NCBI RefSeq assembly: GCF_030499575.1
Contig: NZ_JASTLC010000001.1
Coordinates: forward strand, 2,566,001 to 2,630,000
Reading direction: 5' to 3'
Length of the DNA stretch: 64,000 bases
Source: Streptomyces sp. DG2A-72
GTDB lineage: Bacteria; Actinomycetota; Actinomycetes; Streptomycetales; Streptomycetaceae
The translations under genes were made by a program, and so were the position numbers. Below, in pieces: positions 48,932-57,035 of the stretch. The notes beneath the pieces were generated by a model. It was not told the origin of the DNA, made no database searches, and saw only the letters and a list, made by a program, of their open reading frames with translations. Positions within the stretch are counted from its first letter, which is position 1. Every line of letters starts with the position of its first letter.

Positions 48932-49165
48932 CTACGCGGCTTCTTCCAGCTCTTCCAGCTCGGCGAGGACCGGCTCACCCCGGTCGACCAGCTCACCGCG
49001 CGGGCAGGCACCCCTGCCCAGCAGCGCCTGGATCCGGCGGACACACGACCCGCAGTCCGTGCCGGCCTTGCAGGCCGAGGCTATCTGGCGGGGGGTGCAG
49101 GCGCCGCCCTGCGCGTGCTTCTTCACCTGCGCCTCGGTCACACCGAAGCAGTTGCAGACGTACAC
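48932..49165 (-). CDS. bfd: Bacterioferritin-associated ferredoxin
   Basis: The 77-residue protein has the Bfd [2Fe-2S] cysteine pattern: Cys4 and Cys6 (VYVCNCFGVTE) and the later CGSC pair in KAGTDCGSCVRRIQALL. Bfd reduces heme-bound iron of bacterioferritin under iron starvation. GTG 49165 is chosen because GGGAGGTG lies just upstream. ATG 49204 in the same frame would add 13 residues and place the RBS inside the gene. An iron-box sequence precedes it. The C-terminal Glu-rich tail is an extension relative to E. coli Bfd. Confidence 0.93.
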   Translation of the reverse strand: MYVCNCFGVTEAQVKKHAQGGACTPRQIASACKAGTDCGSCVRRIQALLGRGACPRGELVDRGEPVLAELEELEEAA

Positions 49166-49211
49166 GCGGTTCACCTCCCGAGGGAATCCGTAAGGTCGTG
49201 CCATCCCGATG

Positions 49212-49230
49212 ATCGGTGAGGCTAACCTAA
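49212..49230 (-). promoter_or_regulatory. DmdR1/IdeR-type iron box of bfd
   Basis: The 19-bp site matches the actinobacterial iron-box consensus TTAGGTTAGGCTAACCTAA at 16 of 19 positions, with a perfect right half AGGCTAACCTAA. It lies about 50 nt upstream of the bfd start, consistent with repression by the iron-loaded DtxR-family regulator. Confidence 0.8.
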
Positions 49231-49263
49231 CCTTACCCGTCGCACGGGTGGCCCAAAAGTGCT

Positions 49264-49297
49264 GTAGGGCGTGGATCGTATGTGATCCACGCCCTAC
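49264..49297 (-). terminator. Terminator of the DAHP synthase gene
   Basis: GTAGGGCGTGGATC (49264-49277) pairs perfectly with GATCCACGCCCTAC (49284-49297), loop of 6 nt. It lies 28 nt past the stop codon. Confidence 0.8.
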
Positions 49298-49324
49298 TTC
49301 ATGCCCCTGTAACAGGCGAACCCG

Positions 49325-50677
49325 TCACTGGTCCCTGTACATCTCGGCGACAAGGAAGGCCAGGTCGAGGGACTGGCTGCGGTTGAGGCGGGGGTCGCAG
49401 GCCGTCTCGTAGCGCTGGTGCAGATCGTCGACGAAGATCTCGTCGCCGCCGCCCACGCACTCGGTGACGTCGTCACCGGTGAGCTCGACGTGGATGCCGC
49501 CCGGGTGGGTGCCCAGGCCCTTGTGGACCTCGAAGAAGCCCTTGACCTCGTCGAGCACGTCGTCGAAGCGGCGGGTCTTGTGGCCGGAGGCCGCCTCGAA
49601 GGTGTTGCCGTGCATCGGGTCGGTCACCCAGGCCACCGTCGCACCCGACGCCGTGACCTTCTCCACCAGCTCCGGAAGCCGGTCGCGGATCTTGTCCGCG
49701 CCCATCCGCACGATGAAGGTCAGCCGGCCCGGCTCACGGTCGGGGTCCAGGCGCTCGATGTACTGCAGCGCCTCCTCGGCCGTCGTCGTCGGGCCGAGCT
49801 TGATGCCGATCGGGTTGCGGATCTTCGAGGCGAACTCGATGTGCGCGCCGTCGAGCTGCCGGGTGCGCTCACCGACCCACACCATGTGCGCGGAGACGTC
49901 GTACAGCTGCCCGGTGCGCGAGTCCACGCGGGTCAGCGCCGACTCGTAGTCCAGCAGCAGCGCCTCGTGCGACGAGTAGAACTCGACCGTCTTGAACTCC
50001 TCCGGGTCGGCCCCGCAGGCGTGCATGAAGTTCAGCGCCTGGTCGATCTCGCGCGCCAGCTGTTCGTAGCGCTGGCCGGACGGGGACGACTTCACGAAGT
50101 CCTGGTTCCAGGCGTGCACCTGGCGCAGATCCGCGTAGCCGCCGGTGGTGAAGGCGCGGACCAGGTTGAGCGTGGAGGCGGAGGCGTTGTACATCCGCTT
50201 CAGGCGCTCGGGGTCCGGGATGCGGGCCGCCTCGGTGAAGTCGAAGCCGTTGACGGAGTCGCCGCGGTAGGTCGGCAGGGTCACGCCGTCGCGGGTCTCG
50301 GTCGGCTTGGAGCGCGGCTTGGAGTACTGGCCGGCGATCCGGCCGACCTTCACCACGGGCACGGCCGCGGCGTACGTCAGCACGGCGCCCATCTGGAGCA
50401 GGGTCTTGAGCTTGTTGCGGATCTGGTCCGCGGACACCCCGTCGAAGGCCTCGGCGCAGTCGCCGCCCTGGAGAAGGAACGCCTCTCCCTTGGCGACGGC
50501 CGCCATCCGGGCGCGCAGCTGGTCGCACTCGCCCGCGAAGACGAGCGGCGGATACGACTCGAGGTCCGCAACGACTGCGCGCAGAGCCTCAAGGTCGGGG
50601 TACTCGGGCTGCTGCGCCGCGGGCAGGTCTCGCCAGGTGTTGCCAGCGCTCGCGCTGGTCTTAGCGTTCACGGTCAC
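49325..50677 (-). CDS. aroG: Class II DAHP synthase
   Basis: The 450-residue enzyme condenses phosphoenolpyruvate and erythrose 4-phosphate, the first step to aromatic amino acids. It belongs to the plant-like type II family. Motifs seen are LQGGDCAEAFDG, VGRIAGQYSKPRS, RGDSVNGFDF, FYSSHEALLLDYE, HMVWVGERTRQLDGAHIEF, GIKLGPTT and WVTDPMHGNTFEA. GTG 50677 is the start; a TAATGT -10 lies 7 nt upstream, implying a leaderless mRNA. It is divergent from the Trp-attenuated trpL-trpE unit, linking the entry and a branch of the shikimate pathway. Confidence 0.97.
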   Translation of the reverse strand: MTVNAKTSASAGNTWRDLPAAQQPEYPDLEALRAVVADLESYPPLVFAGECDQLRARMAAVAKGEAFLLQGGDCAEAFDGVSADQIRNKLKTLLQMGAVLTYAAAVPVVKVGRIAGQYSKPRSKPTETRDGVTLPTYRGDSVNGFDFTEAARIPDPERLKRMYNASASTLNLVRAFTTGGYADLRQVHAWNQDFVKSSPSGQRYEQLAREIDQALNFMHACGADPEEFKTVEFYSSHEALLLDYESALTRVDSRTGQLYDVSAHMVWVGERTRQLDGAHIEFASKIRNPIGIKLGPTTTAEEALQYIERLDPDREPGRLTFIVRMGADKIRDRLPELVEKVTASGATVAWVTDPMHGNTFEAASGHKTRRFDDVLDEVKGFFEVHKGLGTHPGGIHVELTGDDVTECVGGGDEIFVDDLHQRYETACDPRLNRSQSLDLAFLVAEMYRDQ

Positions 50678-50684
50678 GACGTCA

Positions 50685-50690
50685 ACATTA
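50685..50690 (-). promoter_or_regulatory. -10 element of the DAHP synthase gene (leaderless)
   Basis: TAATGT on the minus strand ends 7 nt before GTG 50677, with no RBS between. Confidence 0.55.
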
Positions 50691-50757
50691 CGGGGTGATG
50701 TCGTGGTCTCAGGACGCTGCCCAGAAGATGAGACATCCCGTCCGCCGGGACTTGGGG

Positions 50758-50763
50758 TAAGGT
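50758..50763 (+). promoter_or_regulatory. -10 element of trpL-trpE
   Basis: TAAGGT ends 7 nt before the trpL ATG (50771), so the leader-peptide mRNA appears leaderless. Confidence 0.5.
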
Positions 50764-50770
50764 GCGCCTC

Positions 50771-50827
50771 ATGTTCGCGCACTCGATCCAGAACTGGTGG
50801 TGGACCGCTACTCCGGCGGCCCACTGA
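50771..50827 (+). CDS. trpL: trp leader peptide
   Basis: The 18-codon frame encodes MFAHSIQNWWWTATPAAH, with three consecutive Trp codons (50795-50803). Stalling on these when charged tRNA-Trp is scarce should prevent formation of the attenuator hairpin downstream. A near-identical leader has been described for the attenuated anthranilate synthase gene of S. venezuelae. It has no RBS and lies 7 nt after a -10 element. Confidence 0.92.
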   Translation: MFAHSIQNWWWTATPAAH

Positions 50828-50848
50828 CTGCGCGTACGCACCACTTCG

Positions 50849-50880
50849 CGAAGGCCGCCCGAGGGGCGGCCTTCGGCGTT
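50849..50880 (+). terminator. trp attenuator
   Basis: CGAAGGCCGCCC (50849-50860) pairs perfectly with GGGCGGCCTTCG (50864-50875) around a 3-nt loop and is followed by GCGTTTTT. It sits 22 nt after trpL and about 50 nt before trpE, the classical attenuator position. Confidence 0.9.
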
Positions 50881-50926
50881 TTCGGGCCCGGGCCGTTCCT
50901 CTCCACCTGAGAAGGAGCACGGACCC

Positions 50927-52810
50927 ATGAACCTGCTCGGCTTGCTGGACGACCCCCGCCCGTTCGCCCTGCTGCGCCGCCGCACCCCGGGCCACGATCA
51001 CGAGACCGTGGAGGTCATGATCGGCCCGGTCACCGCATACGACCGCCTCGCCGACCTCCCCGACGAGGGCCTGGCCCTGATCCCCTTCCGCCAGATTCGC
51101 GAACGTGGGTTCGATGTGCGGGACGACGGGACGCCCTTGGCGGTGCTGACGCCCGAGGTGGTGTGTGACATCGCACTGGACGAGGCGCTCGCGAGCCTGC
51201 CCGCCCACGAGGTGCGCGTCGAGGGCGGCGGCTTCGACGTCGACGACGACGAGTACGCCGAGATCGTCGGCCGCGTGCTGCACCAGGAGATCGGGCAGGG
51301 CGAGGGCGCCAACTTCGTCATCCGGCGCACGTACGAGGGGCAGATCCCGGGGTTCGGACGGGCCGACGCGCTGGCCCTGTTCCGGCGGCTCCTGGAGGGC
51401 GAGCGGGGCGCGTACTGGACGTTCGTCGTCCACACCGGGGACCGCACCCTGGTCGGCGCGAGCCCCGAGGTGCACGTCCGCATGTCCGGCGGGACCGTCG
51501 TCATGAACCCGATCAGTGGGACGTACCGCTACCCGGCCGAAGGCCCCACCCCCGAGCACCTGCTGGACTTCCTCGACGACGGCAAGGAGATCGAGGAGCT
51601 GTCGATGGTCGTCGACGAGGAGCTCAAGATGATGTGCACGGTCGGCGACATGGGCGGGGTCGTCGTGGGACCGCGGCTGAAGGAGATGGCCCATCTCGCC
51701 CACACCGAGTACGAGTTGCGCGGCCGATCCTCGCTGGATGTGCGGGAGATCCTGAAGGAGACCATGTTCGCGGCGACGGTGACCGGCTCGCCGGTGCAGA
51801 ACGCCTGCCGGGTCATCGAGCGGCACGAGGTCGGCGGGCGGGGCTACTACGCGGGCGCGCTCGCCCTCCTCGGCAAGGACTCCGGCGGCGCCCAGACCCT
51901 CGACTCCCCCATCCTCATCCGCACCGCCGACATCGACGCCGACGGACGCCTGCGGGTGCCGGTCGGCGCCACGCTCGTACGCGGTTCGGACCCGGCGAGC
52001 GAGGTCGCGGAGACACACGCGAAGGCCGCGGGTGTGCTGACGGCTTTGGGTGTACGTCCGTCCCGGCCGCGTGAGCAGCACGCGCGCGTGCATCTCGCCG
52101 ACGACCCACGCGTGCGTGTCGCGCTCGACGGGCGCAGGGCCTCGCTGGCGCCGTTCTGGCTGCGGATGCAGGAGCGCTCCGCCGAGCTCACCGGACACGC
52201 CCTGGTCGTCGACGGCGAGGACACCTTCACGGCGATGCTCGCGCATGTCCTGCGGTCGTCGGGCCTCACCGTCACCGTCCGGCGCTACGACGAGCCGGGA
52301 CTGCGGGAGGCGGTCCTCGCGCACGAAGGGCCGGTCGTCCTCGGCCCCGGCCCGGGCGACCCCAACGACCTGACGGACCCCAAGATGAGCTTCCTGCGCG
52401 GCCTCACCGCCCAGGTGCTCCGCACGCAAAACAGCCATGGCGTCCTCGGCGTCTGCCTCGGGCACGAGCTGATCGCGGCCGAGCTGGGGCTGGAGATCGT
52501 ACGGAAGGAAGTCCCGTACCAGGGCGCGCAGACGGAGATCGACCTGTTCGGACGGACGGAGACCGTCGGTTTCTACAACAGCTTCGTGGCGCGCTGCGAC
52601 GACGAGACGGCCGAGGAACTGGCCGCGCACGGCATCGAGGTGAGCCGGAGCGCCTCCCCCGAGGTCCATGCCGTACGCGGGCCCGGATTCGCCGGCGTGC
52701 AGTTCCACCCGGAGTCGGTGCTGACGCTGAACGGCGCCGCCGTCGTACGGGAACTGGTCGGTCAGCTGCGCGGCACCAGCACGTTCTCCGAGCGGCGGCC
52801 GGCCCGGTAG
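50927..52810 (+). CDS. trpE: Anthranilate synthase, fused component I-II (TrpEG; PhzE-like sequence)
   Basis: The 627-residue fusion has a chorismate-utilising domain (about 1-400) and a class I glutamine amidotransferase domain (about 425-620) with nucleophile Cys510 (GVCLGHE) and the His-Glu pair in FHPES. It should make anthranilate from chorismate and glutamine. The central segment SMVVDEELKMMCTVGDMGG...RLKEMAHLAHTEYELRG differs from the usual TrpE LVDLARNDLGR stretch and resembles PhzE-type ADIC synthases. The three-Trp leader argues for Trp synthesis. ATG 50927 follows AAGGAG. The fusion is usual for this Streptomyces locus. Confidence 0.9.
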   Translation: MNLLGLLDDPRPFALLRRRTPGHDHETVEVMIGPVTAYDRLADLPDEGLALIPFRQIRERGFDVRDDGTPLAVLTPEVVCDIALDEALASLPAHEVRVEGGGFDVDDDEYAEIVGRVLHQEIGQGEGANFVIRRTYEGQIPGFGRADALALFRRLLEGERGAYWTFVVHTGDRTLVGASPEVHVRMSGGTVVMNPISGTYRYPAEGPTPEHLLDFLDDGKEIEELSMVVDEELKMMCTVGDMGGVVVGPRLKEMAHLAHTEYELRGRSSLDVREILKETMFAATVTGSPVQNACRVIERHEVGGRGYYAGALALLGKDSGGAQTLDSPILIRTADIDADGRLRVPVGATLVRGSDPASEVAETHAKAAGVLTALGVRPSRPREQHARVHLADDPRVRVALDGRRASLAPFWLRMQERSAELTGHALVVDGEDTFTAMLAHVLRSSGLTVTVRRYDEPGLREAVLAHEGPVVLGPGPGDPNDLTDPKMSFLRGLTAQVLRTQNSHGVLGVCLGHELIAAELGLEIVRKEVPYQGAQTEIDLFGRTETVGFYNSFVARCDDETAEELAAHGIEVSRSASPEVHAVRGPGFAGVQFHPESVLTLNGAAVVRELVGQLRGTSTFSERRPAR

Positions 52811-52949
52811 TCGAGGACGTTCGGGAAGGTGACCAGGCGGGCCAGGGTGTCGTCCTCGATCCCTCGATGGCCTCCAGGGACTTGTCGAGGACAGCCCCCT
52901 GGCCCGCCTCCGCCTCGTTGTTGCCGTCCAACGCCGGCCGACTTCGCAT
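52801..52949 (-). pseudogene. Frameshifted gene remnant
   Basis: Two minus-strand frames join into one credible peptide if an 8-bp duplication is removed. One frame ends in GAVLDKSLEAIE, and the next continues EDDTLARLVTFPNVLDYRAG. At the junction ATCGAGGG is directly followed by ATCGAGG (around 52856-52870). No start with an RBS and no intact stop are seen, and the 3' end overlaps trpE. I do not recognise the parent family. It may be a decayed gene fragment or chance coding character. Confidence 0.3.
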
Positions 52950-52997
52950 CCGGCATGGCCCGAGGCTGAGATGCCCGGCCGGCGCCCAAGACAGCCG

Positions 52998-54026
52998 TCA
53001 GCCGAAGAAGACCCCGACCTCCTCGTACAGCTTCGGGTCGACCGTCTTCAGCTTGGCCGTGGCCTCGGCGATCGGGACGCGGACGATGTCCGTGCCGCGC
53101 AGCGCGACCATCTTCCCGAAGTCACCGTCGCGGACGGCCTCGATGGCGTGCAGTCCGAAGCGGGTGGCGAGCCAGCGGTCGAAGGCGCTGGGCGTGCCGC
53201 CGCGCTGGATGTGCCCCAGGACGGTGGTGCGGGCCTCCTTGCCGGTGCGCTTCTCGATCTCCTTGGCCAGCCACTCGCCGACGCCGGACAGCCGCACATG
53301 CCCGAAGGAGTCGAGGGACTGGTCCTTGAGCACCATGTCGCCGTCCTTGGGCATGGCGCCCTCGGCGACGACCACGATCGGGGCGTACGACGCCTTGAAG
53401 CGGGACGTCACCCAGGCGCACACCTGGTCGACGTCGAAGCGCTGCTCGGGGATGAGGATGACGTTGGCGCCGCCCGCGAGCCCGGAGTGGATGGCGATCC
53501 AGCCCGCGTGCCGGCCCATGACCTCGCAGACCAGGACGCGCATGTGGGACTCGGCGGTGGTGTGCAGGCGGTCGATGGCCTCCGTGGCGATGCTGACCGC
53601 GGTGTCGAAGCCGAAGGTGTAGTTGGTGGCGGACAGGTCGTTGTCGATGGTCTTCGGGACGCCGATGCACGGCATGCCGTACTCGTCGGACAGCCGCGCG
53701 GCGACACCGAGGGTGTCCTCGCCGCCGATCACGATGAGCGCCTCGACCTCCTGCTTGGCGAGGTTCTCCTTGACGAGGCGGATGCCGTTCTCCTGCTTGA
53801 GCGGATTGGTCCGCGAGGAGCCGAGGATGGTCCCGCCGCGGGGCAGGATGCCGCGTACGGCGGGGATGTCCAGCCGTACGGTGTCGTTCTCGAGGGGACC
53901 GCGCCAGCCGTCCCGGAAGCCGACGAAGTCGTAGCCGTACTCCTGCACGCCCTTGCGGACGATGGCCCGGATGACGGCGTTGAGCCCGGGGCAGTCGCCG
54001 CCTCCGGTCAGTACTCCGACCCGCAT
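52998..54026 (-). CDS. pfkA: 6-phosphofructokinase (PfkA, group III)
   Basis: The 342-residue enzyme phosphorylates fructose 6-phosphate. The substrate motifs TIDNDL and MGRHAGWIA are present. Residues that usually separate donor types read Gly101-Gly-Glu-Asp104-Thr and Pro124-Lys125-Thr-Ile-Asp. Asp104 and Lys124/125 are typical of pyrophosphate-dependent enzymes, whereas ATP-dependent ones have Gly at both. The S. coelicolor homologue has been reported to use ATP despite such similarity. ATG 54026 is the start. A Crp-type site lies about 50 nt upstream. Confidence 0.95.
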   Translation of the reverse strand: MRVGVLTGGGDCPGLNAVIRAIVRKGVQEYGYDFVGFRDGWRGPLENDTVRLDIPAVRGILPRGGTILGSSRTNPLKQENGIRLVKENLAKQEVEALIVIGGEDTLGVAARLSDEYGMPCIGVPKTIDNDLSATNYTFGFDTAVSIATEAIDRLHTTAESHMRVLVCEVMGRHAGWIAIHSGLAGGANVILIPEQRFDVDQVCAWVTSRFKASYAPIVVVAEGAMPKDGDMVLKDQSLDSFGHVRLSGVGEWLAKEIEKRTGKEARTTVLGHIQRGGTPSAFDRWLATRFGLHAIEAVRDGDFGKMVALRGTDIVRVPIAEATAKLKTVDPKLYEEVGVFFG

Positions 54027-54071
54027 GGAAATGTCCCTTCGCCGCGGTTGCCTGGTGAGGCAACGCTAATA

Positions 54072-54085
54072 GTGATCCAGGTCAC
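54072..54085. promoter_or_regulatory. Crp-type binding site upstream of pfkA
   Basis: GTGATCCAGGTCAC fits the Streptomyces Crp motif GTG-N6-GNCAC exactly and is symmetric at the outer four bases. It lies 46-59 nt from the pfkA start. Confidence 0.55.
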
Positions 54086-54134
54086 CAAGGGATGGGTCGG
54101 AAGGGCAATTCCGGTGAATCAGCGGTCGGTTGGT

Positions 54135-54815
54135 TTACTCGTCGTCAAGTCCGCGCTCTATCGCGTACCGCACGAGTTCCACGCGATTGTGCAGCTGGAG
54201 CTTGCCCAGGGTGTTCTGCACGTGGTTCTGCACCGTGCGGTGGGAGATGACGAGGCGTTCGGCGATCTGCTTGTAGCTCAGGCCCTTGGCGACCAGCCGC
54301 AGTACCTCGGTCTCCCGCTCGGTGAGCTGCGGGGCCTTGGGCTGCTCGGTGCCCGCCGCGGCGGGCAGGGGCTCGGAGGCCAGCCGCCGGTACTCGCCGA
54401 GGACGAGTCCGGCCAGGCCGGGCGTGAACACCGGGTCGCCGACGGCCGTACGGCGCACCGCGTCGAGCAGTTCCTCGGTCGAGGCCGACTTGAGCAGATA
54501 GCCGGTCGCGCCCGACTTCACCGCCTCCAGTACGTCGGCGTGCTCACCGCTCGCGGACAGCACCAGGACGCGCAACGCCGGGTTGTGGCCGACGAGTTCC
54601 TTGCACACCTGAACGCCCGGCTTCGCGGGGAGGTTGAGGTCGAGCACCAGGACGTCCGGCGCGGCGGCCTTGGCCCGGCGTACGGCCTGGTCGCCGTCGC
54701 CCGCGGTGGCCACCACGTCGAAGCCGGACTCGCCGAGGTCGCGGGCGACGGCGTCGCGCCACATCGGGTGGTCGTCGACCACCATCACCTTGATCGGGCC
54801 CTGCCGCTCGCTCAT
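54135..54815 (-). CDS. macR: Response regulator MacR (NarL/LuxR family)
   Basis: The 226-residue regulator has a receiver domain with phospho-acceptor Asp59 (LVLDLNLP), the DDHPMWR acidic pocket and the Lys in LLKSAS. A C-terminal LuxR helix-turn-helix follows (LTERETEVLRLVAKGLSYKQIAERLVISHRTVQNHV). The pair matches MacRS (SCO2120/2121) of S. coelicolor, which affects aerial development and actinorhodin. It overlaps the kinase gene by 4 nt (ATGA) and is convergent with nothing; pfkA lies downstream in the same direction. Confidence 0.93.
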   Translation of the reverse strand: MSERQGPIKVMVVDDHPMWRDAVARDLGESGFDVVATAGDGDQAVRRAKAAAPDVLVLDLNLPAKPGVQVCKELVGHNPALRVLVLSASGEHADVLEAVKSGATGYLLKSASTEELLDAVRRTAVGDPVFTPGLAGLVLGEYRRLASEPLPAAAGTEQPKAPQLTERETEVLRLVAKGLSYKQIAERLVISHRTVQNHVQNTLGKLQLHNRVELVRYAIERGLDDE

Positions 54816-56020
54816 CGCGTCCCCCCTGAGATGTTCTTCGGCATCTTCAGTTCGACTTCCGTGCCCTGCCCCGGCACCGAGATCAGCTCGGCGCTGCCGC
54901 CGAGGTCCCGCAGCCGCCCCCGGATCGACAGGGCGACCCCGAGCCGCCCCTCGCCCTCGGCCTGCGCGAGCCGCCCCTCGGGGATGCCTGGCCCGTCGTC
55001 CCGTACGGTCACGAGGACCTCGTCGGGCTCGTCCTCGACCAGGATCCAGGCCCGGGCGTCCTCCCCGGCATGCTTGCGTACGTTGTCCAGGGCGGCCCCT
55101 ACGGCGGCGGCCAGCTCCTTCGCGGCGGCCGGCGGCAACGGCACCGGGGCGCCGGGCTCGGCGAGGCTGACCCGGGCGCCCGCGTAGGGGGCGAGCAGTG
55201 AACGCAGGTCCACCGGCCCGTCCTCGTCCGGCTCTTCGACCGTTCGTACGACCGCCCCCTCGGCGGCGTCCTCCGACACCCGGGAGACGGGCACCATGCC
55301 GCCGGAGACCAGCGTGCGCAGCGCCACCTCCTGTTCGCCCGCCATCCGGCCCAGTTCGGCCGCCTCGCCGCCGAGCACCGAGCCGCGCCGCTGCACCATC
55401 GCCAGGACCTGGAGGACGCTGTCGTGGATGTCCCGGGCGAGCCGCTCCCGTTCGCGGGTGGCGGCCTCGATCTCCAGGGCGCGGGCGAGGGTGCGCTCGG
55501 AGGCGCGGGCGACCTCGACGACGTAGCCGATGGCGATGGAGGCGACCCAGACGAGGATCACGTTGTGGACGGTGTCGCGGGCCGGTGCGCCGCGGTAGAT
55601 CAGGTTGGCGACGGCGACCGGCGTGGAGGCGAAGACCGCCCAGCGCCAGCCGCCCTTGATGGCGAACGCGAGCACCGACCCGGCGGTCCATATCGACGGC
55701 AGCGTCGAGCCGCCGGCTTCGATCCGCTCGGTGCTGACGGCGAACCCGGTGAGCAGGATGCCGGCGAGCGCGACGGTGAGGTCGACGGCGAGGAACCGCT
55801 TGGTGCAGCTCGCCGCGTTCGCCACGCGGGGCAGGGTCGCGAACGTCCAGACGGACAGCACGGCGTAGTACGCGATGGCCACCCAGGGGCGGGTGAACTC
55901 GTGGTAGGACGTGGCGAACAGACCGATCGCGTACAGGAGCGTCAGGATCCGGTAGCCGGTGAGGGCACGCCACAGCGGCTGCTCGACCGACATCCGCATG
56001 ACGCGCTCGCGCTTGGTCAC
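54812..56020 (-). CDS. macS: Sensor histidine kinase MacS
   Basis: The 402-residue kinase has about five transmembrane helices in the first 170 residues (DUF5931-type sensor region). A HisKA_3 dimerisation box with His199 (ERLARDIHDSVLQVLAMV) and an HATPase domain ending in VRDDGPGIPEGRL...LGVALSIRGRLRDLGG follow. Start GTG 56020 follows GGGGGGA. It is coupled to macR. The signal is unknown; the architecture suggests a membrane-embedded cue rather than a large extracellular ligand domain. Confidence 0.94.
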   Translation of the reverse strand: MTKRERVMRMSVEQPLWRALTGYRILTLLYAIGLFATSYHEFTRPWVAIAYYAVLSVWTFATLPRVANAASCTKRFLAVDLTVALAGILLTGFAVSTERIEAGGSTLPSIWTAGSVLAFAIKGGWRWAVFASTPVAVANLIYRGAPARDTVHNVILVWVASIAIGYVVEVARASERTLARALEIEAATRERERLARDIHDSVLQVLAMVQRRGSVLGGEAAELGRMAGEQEVALRTLVSGGMVPVSRVSEDAAEGAVVRTVEEPDEDGPVDLRSLLAPYAGARVSLAEPGAPVPLPPAAAKELAAAVGAALDNVRKHAGEDARAWILVEDEPDEVLVTVRDDGPGIPEGRLAQAEGEGRLGVALSIRGRLRDLGGSAELISVPGQGTEVELKMPKNISGGTR

Positions 56021-56122
56021 GTGTCCCCCCTTTTTTAGTCGTTCGCCTCCGGGGCGCTCCAGTCGGTGTCGAGAGCCCGACCGTGCTCACTTGGCCCCCC
56101 CCCAGGTCCCAGGCTGCCCTGT

Positions 56123-56893
56123 CTAGGACTTCTCCTTCTCGGCCTGTTCCTTCTCGGCCTGCGCGAGTGCGGCCTTGGCCGCCTTCTCCGCTTCCTTCTC
56201 GGCCTTGACCGCCTCGGCGATCTGCCGCTTGGCGGCGGTCGCGTAGATGTCGACGTACTCCTGGCCGGAGAGCTTCATGATCTCGTACATGACCTCGTCG
56301 GTCACCGCGCGCAGTACGAAGCGGTCGTGCTCCATGCCGTTGTACCGGCTGAAGTCCAGCGGCTTGCCGATGCGGATGCCCGGGCGCATCAGCTTCGGCA
56401 TCACCTTCCCCGGCGGCTGGATCTTCTCCGTGTCGATCATGGCGACCGGGATGACCGGCGCGCCGGACGCGAGCGCCACGCGCGCGAGGCCGCCGGGCTT
56501 GCCCCGGTAGAGGCGGCCGTCGGGCGAGCGCGTGCCCTCCGGGTAGATGCCGAACAGCTCACCGCGCTCCAGCACGTCGATGCCGCTCTTGATGGCGGCC
56601 TCGCCGGCGCCGCGCGCACCGGAGCGGTCGACCGGGAGCTGGCCGACGCCCTTGAAGAAGGCGGCGGTCATCCGGCCCTTGAGTCCGGGGGTGGTGAAGT
56701 ACTCGGCCTTCGCGATGAAGGTGACCTTGCGGTCGAGGACCGCGGGCAGGAAGAACGAGTCCGAGAACGACAGGTGGTTGCTCGCCAGGATCGCGGGGCC
56801 CTCGGCGGGTACGTTCTCCAGGCCTTCCACCCAGGGCCTGAAGGCGAGCTTCAGCGGCCCCCCGATGGATACCTTCATCGCGCCGTACAACAA
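56123..56893 (-). CDS. PlsC-like 1-acylglycerol-3-phosphate acyltransferase
   Basis: The 256-residue enzyme has the acyltransferase motif NHLSFSD (His40, Asp45) and the substrate motif YPEGTRSPDG near residue 116, as in PlsC. It should acylate a (lyso)phosphatidic acid-type acceptor at the membrane. TTG 56893 is the probable start because AGGAGG lies 7 nt upstream; ATG 56878 would lack a good RBS. The last 30 residues are Ala/Glu/Lys-rich and helical. It corresponds in position to M. tuberculosis Rv2182c. Confidence 0.93.
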   Translation of the reverse strand: MLYGAMKVSIGGPLKLAFRPWVEGLENVPAEGPAILASNHLSFSDSFFLPAVLDRKVTFIAKAEYFTTPGLKGRMTAAFFKGVGQLPVDRSGARGAGEAAIKSGIDVLERGELFGIYPEGTRSPDGRLYRGKPGGLARVALASGAPVIPVAMIDTEKIQPPGKVMPKLMRPGIRIGKPLDFSRYNGMEHDRFVLRAVTDEVMYEIMKLSGQEYVDIYATAAKRQIAEAVKAEKEAEKAAKAALAQAEKEQAEKEKS

Positions 56894-57035
56894 CCGAGTG
56901 CCTCCTGTGTCCGTCGATCAGACCTTAACCCGGCGCACTGTCAATGGACCCGACGACCCTGGTCGGTGTCAGTGCGGTCGCGTACGGTGAAGCACACCGC
57001 CTTTCTCATGAACGCTCATCGACAGGAGACCCAAG

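Noticed and set aside
50675..52708. Extension of the DAHP synthase frame across trpE to give an 1127-codon protein.
   Set aside because: The extra N-terminus is antisense to trpE; the GTG at 50677 with its -10 gives the normal 450 residues.
54816..56090. N-terminal extension of the macR frame through macS.
   Set aside because: It is an out-of-frame shadow of the kinase gene; MacR has a normal length from ATG 54815.
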